Below, in pieces: positions 1 through 10,221 of a stretch of 64,000 bases of DNA; position 1 is the first letter of the stretch, and each line of letters starts with the position of its first letter. The notes below the pieces were generated by a model that saw only the letters and a program-made list of their open reading frames with translations, had not been told where the DNA came from and searched no databases. Made by a program: the position numbers and the translations under genes. The DNA is from Macrotrachela quadricornifera. Lineage: Eukaryota > Rotifera > Eurotatoria > Philodinida > Philodinidae. Location of the stretch: the NCBI GenBank assembly GCA_022393335.1, contig JAJEKB010019387.1, positions 1 to 64,000 on the forward strand, read 5' to 3'.

Positions 1-662
1 ATGTGGAAAAAATAAAATTCCAATAGCATCATCTATTAGAAAAAAAAAAAAAAAAAAAAATATTTTTCTTAATATAAAGATGTTATAATACCTGATTCAA
101 TTTCATTTGATTGATGATCATCTGTTGATGCAATAATTCCATCAGCAGCTATCATTAAAACTTTACATGATTTATTTAAATGTCTTATAAGTGCTTGTGA
201 TATATCAAAACGTTCAGTAATTCGTGTTAAATTTCCTTTTTCAGATGAAGTTTTTTGTAAATGTTTTATTGGTGGTGGAGAATTTGGTGATGAATAAAAA
301 CCTTTACTTGCTAAAATATTTGTTGATACAACAAAAGCAAGTATTGGTATTGACCAAAGTTTAGTATTTATATATGATGATAGAAATTGATCAAAATCAT
401 GTAAAAGATTTGAACATATTGTTGTTGATGATAATGGATTTGAAGGATATGTTAATGCATGAATTGTATGACGATGAGATTTAGTTAAACGAGATATTTG
501 TGCCCATGATTGACATACTAATGAACATGAATCAACTGAACGAATTGGTAAATGACGAAATATTGCTCGAGTTATATCATATATTGATATAAATAAGTCC
601 TGTGGTAATAATGTTATAGAAGATTCGACCTTGGCATCTTCCTCCGTAGCACGTTCGTCCAT
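1..662 (-). CDS. FBXO22: FBXO22-like F-box protein, 5' part (partial)
   Basis: Two exons are visible: exon 1 at 92-662 (ATG at 660-662) and the start of exon 2 at 1-32, separated by a 59-nt GT-AG intron (33-91). The gene runs off the left edge. An F-box-like helix region lies at about residues 18-60 (LPIRSVDSCSLVCQSW). Further on, CKVLMIAADGII followed by an ESG-x-x-I-L-F-F-P segment across the splice matches the start of the FIST-type region of FBXO22. In other animals FBXO22 is the substrate adaptor of an SCF ubiquitin ligase, acting on KDM4 demethylases, methylated p53 and BACH1. A splice acceptor (ct on the plus strand, 663-664) touches the ATG directly, so the mRNA probably has a 5' intron or is trans-spliced. 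Identity is inferred from similarity; phase across the intron is consistent. Confidence 0.72.
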
Positions 663-989
663 CTATATAACAAAAATCGAGTTATATATCTAACTGACAG
701 AACAATATTGTACTAATACGATGATTCATTGGTGTCTATGATTAGAACCAATCATTATTAAATGTCACTAGCAGACAGGTAGAAATATCTTTTCTATTAA
801 AAAAAAAGATTTAAATACTATTCTATTGTAATCGAAATTAAGTAAATCAATCGAAGAATATTTTCAAATTTGTAAAAAGAAAAATTATTGATGAAAGAAC
901 TAGAAGATTCATCTAAATCAAGATTACACATTATTTAAAATTTTGATCACATCAAAACAAAATCTTTAAAACGAGATAAAAGTTAACTT
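663..989. other. Intergenic spacer FBXO22-like / Hox-like
   Basis: This 327-bp AT-rich spacer lies between two genes on the minus strand. No coding potential is visible. It holds the 3' flank of the homeobox gene and the splice acceptor abutting the FBXO22-like ATG. Confidence 0.5.
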
Positions 990-3214
990 CTAAAATTTAT
1001 GTTCACTATATTTGTGCATAGTGTGAAGATTTTCAGTTGAAGAATATGATTTAGGATAATTATATACATAATCATAATTATCACAAGGTGTTAAAAAATG
1101 ATTAGTTTCCATATATATTTCAGGATATTTGTATTGATTATACATTGAAATTCGTTGTTGTTGTTGTTGATAATACGTATTTTGTTTTTTTATTAAAATA
1201 TTATCATGATAATGATCATTTGAAGGTAATAATAAATAATTATCATGAGTATTAATATTAGTTACATCTGCTGTTTGATATTGTTGTTGAGGTAAAGAAA
1301 TTTGAGAATAATTAAATGTATTGGACGATTTATTATCTAACCATAATGATGATGATGTATATTCATTGTAATCATCTTTTGAAATAGTTACTGTTGTGGG
1401 TGGAGGTATAGGTACTGTAAATATTTGTTTATTTGACCAATTTTCTGTATTAATATTGAGTAATGATTGTTCCATTTGCTGAAATTGCGTAGATGAAAAA
1501 ATTGTTTGATATGGCTGATCAAATAATGATACAACGTTATTATTCGAATCATTTTTTTCGAGAAGTTTTTCATACTTTTTTAAATGATCCTAATAAATAA
1601 ATAAAAAAATATCAGTTTTAAATTATATTTCGATTTAATTACATTTTTTAATGCTTTTGATGAATCTATATAGATTTGATCACGTAACCATTGATCATTT
1701 TTCTGATTATTACAACATAATTTCGATGAATATTTTATTTCATTTTCATTCACTTTAAATTCTTCAACTAATGTTGTATCTTCTAATATTAACTGTTTTT
1801 TATATTTCATTCGACTGTTAATTAAAAAAATAAATCATTTTTTATTAAATTATTAAATTTTTTTTGACATACCGATTTTGAAACCAAACCTATAAAAAAC
1901 TGTAAATTAAAATAAAATAAAATAAATTTTTATTAATTTACCTTAATTTGTCTTGCTGTTAATCGAAGCATTGATGCAATTTCAACACGTTTAGATCGAC
2001 ATAAATATTTCGAATAATGAAATTCTTTTTCTAATTCTACTAATTGTTTATTTGTATAAGCTGTTCGAATACGTTTTGGTAAATGCGAATAATCTATATA
2101 TAATTAATAAGTAAATATCATCGTTTCATTCAATGACTATTCAAATAACATATAGAAATACTTAGGACATCCCAAAAGTAGTGAAAGTGACACTTTAATC
2201 CAGTATAATACACTTAAAGAAACTTTCTATCTATGTAGTCTGATAGAGAAAAAAAAGCTTATCTTTTTATGCTATGTGATCATATATCACATAATATAAT
2301 GGTAATCAATTTTTGATAAAATTTATTTCGTTATTAGTCATGCTCATTATACTAGAACATAACGGATGAGGCCGGTTAATTTTCTGTTCGTTAGTACATT
2401 GTATTAACGATCAAAACACATCGTAAGATGCAGCGTGAAAAGCACTACAATTTATATAAGACCACCAAGTTTACAACTGCATTTTTTATTTTGAAAATGG
2501 ACAAAGTTTTGAGAGTCCAGATTTTGGGCATTGCAAAAATTGATCGCACATAATTTTTCTCTTTTTAAAAACAACTACAATAAACTCTGTTGTGAATATG
2601 GTACAGCTTTTCAAGTTGTATCTAGTGATGCATTTTATTGCTCTTCTGAAAATAGAAAAGAATAGATTCATTATGTGTCAAAAAAAATTCTTTTCTTCTT
2701 TTGGTAGAAGTTTGATTGCCAAAATTTTGTTCATTCTGAAAACAAAAGGTGCAACTGTAAACTAGATGGTCTCATGTCAATTGTAGAGCTTTACATGGTG
2801 TATCGTATGGTATATTCTGTTTTTTGGTAACCCATATGAAGGAATTGAAAACTTCAATGCAAAATTATAATGATAACGAAATGAATCTTATCAAAAATTG
2901 ATTATCATTATATTATGTGATATATATAATCAAATAGTATTGGAAGATAGCTTTTCTTCTTTATCAAACTATATAGAAAGAATATTTTTTTAAGGCTACT
3001 ATACTATATTTAAGTGTCACTTTCACTACTTTCAGAATGCCCTAAGTACTTTATTACAGAAAAAAAATGATTATTAACCTGATCGACTTTTTCTTCGTGA
3101 TTTGCTTTTTGCCATTGATGATTTTTGTGTATCATTTACGGATAGTTTCGTAACATAATTATTAATATTGCTATTATTTCTTGAAATATTAAAGATTGGT
3201 TGAGTAGCTATCAT
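990..3214 (-). CDS. Hox2/Hox3-like Antp-class homeobox protein
   Basis: Five exons (minus strand): 3079-3214, 1942-2093, 1873-1889 (17-nt microexon), 1643-1814 and 990-1589. They join to a 358-aa protein with consistent phases. The homeodomain is at about residues 51-110: [16 protein letters not shown] in helix 1, [11 protein letters not shown] in helix 2, and VWFQNRRMKYKKQ in helix 3. L16, F20, W48, F49, Q50, N51 and R53 are all intact. The pattern ([13 protein letters not shown]) is closest to Hox3, with Hox2-like features (AYTN). No YPWM hexapeptide is seen in the short N-terminus. The long C-terminus is rich in Asn, Gln, Ser and Tyr. Introns fall after homeodomain residue 46 and inside codon 52. 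Intron 1 (985 nt) carries a DNA transposon. Likely role: sequence-specific transcription factor in body patterning. The exact paralogy group is uncertain. Confidence 0.87.
2161..3046. mobile_element. Fold-back (long terminal inverted repeat) DNA transposon, non-autonomous
   Basis: The ends form an inverted repeat: the left end starts CTTAGGACATCCCAAAAGTA, and the right end, read in reverse complement, starts CTTAGGGCATTCTGAAAGTA; both continue GTGAAAGTGACACTT. Similarity between arms continues inward for roughly 400 nt per side (for example TATCACATAATATAATG-TAATC near 2290 and its inverse near 2920). The whole 886-bp unit is therefore a near-palindrome around a centre near 2600. TA dinucleotides flank both ends (2159-2160 and 3047-3048), as expected for a Tc1/mariner-type target duplication. 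No transposase is recognisable, so it is read as a non-autonomous or decayed copy. It sits in intron 1 of the Hox-like gene. Confidence 0.82.
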
Positions 3215-4392
3215 TTTTAAATCGTCTCACAACCACTTGATCATTCAATTGATATTTCGTTGAAAGATGATGGAAATATTTTTTTATTTTTATTTTCTCT
3301 ATCTATCTGCTTTTATATTTCTCGTTTGATCTTTCAATAGATTCAACATGAAATGTCTATCATCACTCGCTTATGAGAAATGATATCTATCCGCTGAATG
3401 GTTAATACAAAAAAGAAACAAAAAGAGAACAAGTTATATCTTCTTTCTTTGATTCGTTAGACTAATTCTTATTCTTCTTCTGTTGGTAGTTATGTATTAA
3501 TATATAATACAAAAAAATATATAGAAATATCTTTGATTGTTCTAGTTTACACTCTTCAATGCACTTGAATAAAAGTGATTGCAATCTTCTATTTTTTCTA
3601 TTATACAATGTCATCTGCTGTAATTCTCTACTCAATCAATATGATCATTAGGTATCCCTCTAGAGAAAACATTTTATATATGCGTGTTAATGTGATTATA
3701 GAAGAGTTCTGACAGATATAAGTTTATTGATTTCAAGTAAACGACTTCATGACAGATATCCAACGAACATATATAAATACAATATTTGAAACTATTCTAT
3801 ATTCGATTACATTGTCTTTTATTCATTATCAGCAAAATAAAACTGAACAAGTGATTACTTCTCATGAAAATCAACTAATAAAGATGAGCATTTTCTTCTC
3901 TTATCATCATGAACTTTAAAAAAGTTAATTTTTTCATCCACTTATCAACATCCTTAATACATCTAAAACTAGTGATGAACATTACAAGGTGCATCACTAT
4001 ACAAGTGAAATAATATACAACATTCTCATTCTCTATTGTTACACATCACTAAATATTATACAAACACATTCTTGTGCATATTAATACTACATACAGACGC
4101 AAGTGGTATTGTTCATCTCAACTGCACTTTGAATCATTAAAAAACAATATATAATCTTCGATCAGTCAGAGATATTATTTGACTATATCATGATTTAACT
4201 AGAACTAATTTGAACATTCAAACTTTTTTTTAACTTTCTATGAAGGCAATATGAAATATTTTATTGAGTACTACCTTAATAGAAATTATGTTTTTCTATT
4301 CTAAATAATTGACCCCTAGGATCAAAAAATAATTTATTATGAATAAATACATTTTACAAAAAAAAAACAAATCTATATATGTGTACAATACT
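3215..4392. other. Intergenic region upstream of the Hox-like gene
   Basis: About 1.2 kb of AT-rich DNA upstream of the homeobox start codon and downstream of the 4393-5022 gene. No coding segment or RNA gene is recognised. It probably contains the promoter of the homeobox gene. Confidence 0.4.
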
Positions 4393-5022
4393 TCAAAAAT
4401 GACGTATGTCGTTGATAGCTGTGGAATGAAAACGAGCAGTATCTAATGAATTAGGTAATTTAAGAAGTTTATTTGGTTGAGAATGTTGATCATAAATATC
4501 ATCCATACTAACATTCATTTGTGATAAATTAAATCGATCATTACGACAATCACTCATTGAATCATAACATGAATCATTATCATCAACAGAAAATGATTGT
4601 TCTGATAAATGAGAATCTGTTTTTTCTTCGATTTCACTTAAGTATTCAACATGACGTGATGGATCATACAGAATTTGAGATAAACGAATATGTGGACAAT
4701 TGGAGTTTGAGAATGATGGAAATTTTGGAAGCTAAAATATATAATTCATTTCCAATTTTTTTTTTAGTGTAAACAAACTTACAGGATTAGGATTCACTTG
4801 ACGAGATAATTGTTGTTGTTGTTGAATAACAGGAGTTGATGATTTAATATTTTTTGAAGAAAATGTATGTTGAAAACGAGCAACGAATTTAATAAATGAT
4901 GAAGAATGACGTTTACGTGATTGTTGTGATCGATGCATTTTACAATGAAATGAAAATGAAATATTTTCTTTTAGTTTTATGCTGGTTTCATTGACAAGCC
5001 AATTTAAATTAAAATAGATCAT
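4393..5022 (-). CDS. Uncharacterised two-exon protein
   Basis: Exon 1 is 4783-5022 and exon 2 is 4393-4731, joined by a 51-nt intron with a good donor (GTAAGT) and acceptor (TTTTAG). The join gives 192 aa if the first ATG (5020-5022) is used, or 165 aa from an inner ATG (4936-4938), which begins MHRSQQSRKRHSSS. The N-terminal part is basic and Ser/Gln-rich, with a five-Gln run. The C-terminal part is acidic and ends in DIRHF. No domain, membrane segment or family is recognised. Splice consensus and an uninterrupted frame on both sides of the intron support a real gene. The function is unknown. Confidence 0.55.
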
Positions 5023-6715
5023 CTTGTTACTTATTTGAGATTAATCAAAGTAATGTTCTGTAAAATGACATTTAGATAATACATGAGCCAATTAACCATT
5101 ACCATGTTTAACCAATTAACTATTCTTTTTCATCTAATTCAATCACTTTTAATATTGAAAAGAGAATAATAATTTGAAGAAAAAAAATCGTTCATATATG
5201 TTTTGTTCTATATCAATTGGAAAAAGAACAAGAACATATAATATCATGAATGAGAAAACAAATGTGTACAGGGAATATAGGGATAATAAATGTGTTAGAA
5301 ATGACACTTGATTTCAATGGAGAATATATATCGTAAAAAAATTTCTTTTTATGATGGGAAGTAAAGATATTCATCAATTTGTTTTTGATATATATGATCA
5401 TGTATATTACATTGACATATAATATGACTTTTGCTAAATAGGAAAAGCTTGATCTATTCAAACTTGATGACACTTTGATGTTTGCTTATATGTTAGATAT
5501 TTCAAACGAATCTGAAAACGAAAACTTATATTTATCTGTTATACAAAGACTGAGTATCATTTATGATCTATAATGTCAGTGACTCAACAGCGATATGAAA
5601 GATATGGATGGAGAGAAAGAGTAAGGTTTTATTGTTCTTATAAAGCCAGGTTAAGATAAAAAAAATCGACTGATAAATAAGATAATGAAACGTAACAGAT
5701 ATAGAGAATTTCATGAAAACTAAGATAATAAAAGTGCAAAACAAAAATATTAGATCAACGAAGATTTTTAGCTGTTACCTTTCCAAAAGGAGTGACTATA
5801 TCATTACATTTTTCAAAAGAAAATAATTTTTTTATAAAACTAACAAGTTGAATATTTACCTTAGAGAAGTAAGTCAATTATTTATAGACTAATCATTGAA
5901 AGACTTACAATTGCTACATCTTCAAGATGATGATGCAAAAAAATGTAACTTTTCATAACTTATCAAGATTTAGTGATGATATACGACTCAAGTATGTGTA
6001 CTGAGCATGCTTGTAGACGAATTCTATCTTATAGTCATAGATTATAAATCATTTTCGATATTTTCTTGAGGTTTACGCTTCTAACTGTACTGTATATACG
6101 TATGTTGACATGAACTCCTGATAAATAGATTATTAAAACATAGAGAACGCTATTGTTTATACAGAATCTTACATATCTGATTCTATGTCTCTGCTCTATA
6201 TTTTCTATATGTTATGGAGTTTTTCGTGCATTGTATCTGGCAGTTGTAGAGAAAACATGGTTTTCTTCAAATTAAACTCAAAGAAATGAAAAACAATAAA
6301 GCAAAAATTTATTTAAGCAATTGTTTTCTCATTTGCATTACAGTATGACAGTCAAACTTGTTTCATTCGGCGGTCACGACTCGTCCATGCGTTTCTTCAA
6401 ATATTGCTGCTGCTAATGACGGCCGTCGGCGATATTTTTGGGCGGGCAATATCTGTGGCGCCATTACCACTTTGTTGTTCAAGACGATATATATCTCTGT
6501 TTTATAAGAATATCAATATTCTAGTCTAACATATTCCTGCATTATTTGCTAATCGAAGTTCAGAAAGTATGTATCTAGCCAAAATCAATTCTGTTTTTTT
6601 TCAATTGTTTATCATTTTCTGAACGTACGTCATCTGTTTAGATTCGATCCAACTTGTTCAAATAATCATCAGTTGGTGAATACGAAACATTATCTAATTT
6701 CTCATAGATAACCAA
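5023..6715. other. Intergenic region with a GC-rich patch (about 6365-6485)
   Basis: About 1.7 kb without a credible gene. A patch at about 6365-6485 is much richer in G+C and CpG than the surroundings and contains the palindrome gacggccgtc (6418-6427). It lies about 230-350 bp upstream of the homeodomain-BRCT gene and may be its promoter or a regulatory element. A splice acceptor (ctcatag, ending at 6707) precedes that gene's ATG by 8 nt, so its mRNA probably has a 5' intron or a spliced leader. Confidence 0.4.
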
Positions 6716-8340
6716 ATGCCATCTGAACATTATGAACTTCCAATATCCAACAATTCATTAACAAATATCACAATAGTGCCATCAGGTTCTTCGTTAATAG
6801 ATATACTCAATCAACAATCGTGTCAAACAATATGTGAAAACAGTCAGCCAACGATTATCTTTGATGAGGCTGCAAAATCGCGTTTGAAACAAACACAAAA
6901 TTTAAGATCAAATGATCAACACAATAAAACTCTCTCTTTGACAAACAACGATGATTTTTCAGAACATGATAAAATATCAACATTATTCAATACCACTGGT
7001 CGCGAACGAAATTCTACAGGTCCTCTAAAGGAATGGCTTTATGCACATCAACACTGTCCATGTAAGGAAAAAAGGAAATTTTTTTTCTAATTGATTTTAT
7101 TATTTTTTCTAGATCCAAACGAAACTGATAAACAAGAATTAATGAAAAAAACGAATATGTCAGTATCACAAATAACTATATGGTTTACAAATGCTCGTGC
7201 TAAAATGCGTAAAGAAAATACATTACCAGTAAATTTTCATGAAAAAAAGAAAAAGGAAAAACAACAAGATAATTCAAATTATTTAGAAGAAATTTTCAAA
7301 TTACCAATATCATTTGATGGTCAAATATCTCAAACAAATATTTTTTCATCATTACTATTAAATGATAAACGAATTGTTATGGCATATTCTTGTTTAAACA
7401 GTGAACAAATTGTAAGTCGAAAAATAAATAAAATGTTTTATAAAATATTAAATTTTGTTTTAGAATAACCTTCATCATATTGTGTCAATCTATCCCAATC
7501 AATTATCAATATCTGATTGTGTTGATGATCATACAACACATCTAATTATTAGAGATGAAGAAGAAACTTTATTATGTCCATTAACAATAAAATTATTTCA
7601 ATCTATTGCACGTCATTTATATATTGTAACATATAGATGGATTGTTGAATGTTTAAAACAAAATGATATTATTGATGAAATGAACTATGAAGTCCGTGGT
7701 GATATTCCATTAGGACAATATCATGATGGTATGAGAAAAAGTCGATTATCAAAAACTGTTAAATTATTTCAGAATTGTCAATTTTTTATTTTATGTGATG
7801 GTTGTCAAGATAAAATGGTAAGAAAAAGTGATTGATTCACGACACTTTCTAAACATTTCAACACAGTTGTTTGTAGATAAAAATGCATACAGATTCTGTT
7901 ATCAGACATGTTACTTTGAATACAACTAGTCTATTGTAATTTCTTTCAAAGTTAAGGTTATTTCTTAAAAAGCTCTTTCCTTAATCAAACAATGACGAAA
8001 ACTTGTCTAAGATGGATACTAATATGAAATAGAAAAAACAAAAAAGAAATTCTTTTGCAGTAGATTTTTTTTATTTTAGTCGAAAATTGAACTGGCATCA
8101 TTAATTCAATTATGTCATGGTTCTCTTCTTGAAACATTTCCATTAACAACAACTACTGATAATTCTGTATTAACTATTGTTCTATGCAATAACTTGTTGC
8201 CATTTAATTCGTCAAATCAACAACAATTATTTGAATTATCTCGTTCAAATGGTGTTCATTTTATTATTCCTGAATGGATAATTGAATCAATTGTCCAATT
8301 TGTTTTACAACCATTTGATTCTTATGAAGAAAAATTTTAA
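6716..8340 (+). CDS. TALE homeodomain-BRCT fusion protein (BARD1/BRCA1-like BRCT pair)
   Basis: Four exons: 6716-7061, 7113-7411, 7464-7817 and 8080-8340, giving 419 aa with all phases consistent. A TALE-class homeodomain lies at about residues 95-150: GPLKEWLYAHQHCPYP, including the PYP loop, then ITIWFTNARAKMRKEN, closest to Iroquois/Mohawk. A basic linker (KKKKEKQQD) leads to a tandem BRCT region at about residues 200-419. BRCT1 has VMAYSCLNSEQ, DDHTTHLIIRDEE and YRWIVECL; BRCT2 has SRLSKTVKLFQNCQFFIL and a final IPEWIIESI. The RLxxxxKLFxxCxF spacing resembles the C-terminus of BARD1. Helix 3 of the homeodomain and the first strand of BRCT1 are in the same uninterrupted exon (7113-7411), so the fusion does not depend on a guessed splice. 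No RING or ankyrin repeats precede it. Likely role: DNA- and phosphopeptide-binding nuclear protein (inference). Confidence 0.85.
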
Positions 8341-10221
8341 TAAAACTCTAAGTTATATCTTGATTTGCTTAAATACCATTTAATAATGAGCACATATATG
8401 TAAGAACACTTGTTTCTATTCATTTGTACAGTTTTTTTTTCTATTAAATATAGATAAGCAAAAAATTCATTTTGTTTTGCATTTCTTATTTAATATTATC
8501 ATGTATTTTGTTTCAATGTTGAGATTGAATCAAATCTAAATTTGATAATCTCTGAGGTATGATTATCTTTCATTAGTTTTTGTATCATCTGAACATGTTG
8601 ATTATACAATAACAGTTCGGTTTATGTTGGAATTAAAATTGAGGAAAATTTCGTTTCAATCTAATAATCTGTGATTAATAATAAGATTCGTCTATATATA
8701 GCGATATCAAATATAAAGTACATTTGCTGCTTGTTTTCATCTTCAATATTCTAAAGAACTTGAAATGGAAAATGCTATTCAGTTGCATGAAGCATGAAAA
8801 ATATTGAGAATACATATGTTTTTATATCCTTTGTTATTTAAATAAATATCTGTTTACCATTATTACCAGCACCAAATACAAAGTGCTTATATATGTGAGT
8901 CTTGGAATTTAATCATAATAATTTACGGCAGAAAAATGATTATACGTCAATAATCGAATTCTTTTCGTAAGGAATACGTTATTTGTATATGAAGATTATT
9001 CCGTCGATTTTATTCTAATATATATGAAAAAGCGTAGAAGGTTTCTCGTCATATATCAATTTCATGACATGAAAATGATTCACTGCTTGTGAAACTATTC
9101 AAAAAAATGTTAATGTTGTTTAATTTTTCTACTTGAACGCTCATCAACAACTGATAGATGAAAGATTATATTAATAAATACATGAAGAACTAGATAGTTG
9201 TATTGAATTTAACAGTTTTTATTTAAGAACGATATGTGTATGTCTACGAAAAAAATCTATTCTCAATAATACAACAAGCAATTGGCTTCCATTGTAAGAT
9301 TGTGAAAAAAGATAGATAAATAACTGTTCATATAGAACATCTATTGAACTATGTGATTTAATAGATGATACAATTGACATGCACTATATGTCTGTCTAGT
9401 ATGTCAAACAAAGTAAATGAGAGAATTTATTTCGGTGAATGAATACTGAAACTTTTTCATGTCTCAAACAAATGATGATGCAACTTATGATGGAAAGTGA
9501 CGAAATTTACATGTAATTGCACATTTATTTTCATAAAAGGTCATTATCAAACGACAAGTTTACTGAATCTAAACCATTTATTATAATTTGTTGTTCTGTT
9601 GACTTTGAGGTATATAATTGTATCAAATGATAGAAATTATGAGTATGATCTATTGAAAGTTTCTATTGATTATCTGAATATAACTCATGTTATTGTTGCA
9701 TATTTTTGGCCTTTAATATCTTATTATTCTATTCTGCTGTTATAGCATAAAAATATCCCATGGATTCATGGAACTAAGATATGCTACATTATTCTATTTT
9801 ATATGGAAATAATCTATTGATTTCTTTTTATGAAGCAATATTACAGAATAGACTTCGATGGACTTCAGAAATCAAAAAATATATTGTATTATTCTTAATA
9901 ACAAAAATGTAATAAAAATCTCCTTTGAAGATAATTGAATGAATTGTGATTGATGATATTAATTCTGCTATTCAAACATGTTGAATATCTTAGCATCAAT
10001 AAAACAGTTAATTCATCTTTTTTCTTTAATAAATGAAACGAAATTTTCATATATTTTCCTTATTTAAGCAAAAAAATATCACCCTGATAGACCACTATAT
10101 ATGATAAAAAAGCTCTCATATATTAATATATATTTACAATGAAAGAGTATTTCAATTAACAGAAAGAAAAATTCAAAAGTGGAGAAAACACTGTTTTAAA
10201 TAATCATGAATCAAAATATAT
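8341..10221. other. Intergenic region, convergent gene ends
   Basis: About 1.9 kb between the 3' ends of the homeodomain-BRCT gene (+) and SYVN1 (-). It is AT-rich with many stops in every frame. No gene, tandem repeat or RNA is recognised. AATAAA-type signals lie near both gene ends. Confidence 0.4.

Noticed and set aside
2486..2671. Open frame of 61 codons on the minus strand inside the Hox intron
   Set aside because: It lies in the centre of the fold-back element, matches no transposase motif I recognise, and is short enough to be chance.
5213..5473. 86-codon minus-strand open frame
   Set aside because: No domain, no flanking exon with compatible splice sites, and composition typical of AT-rich spacer.
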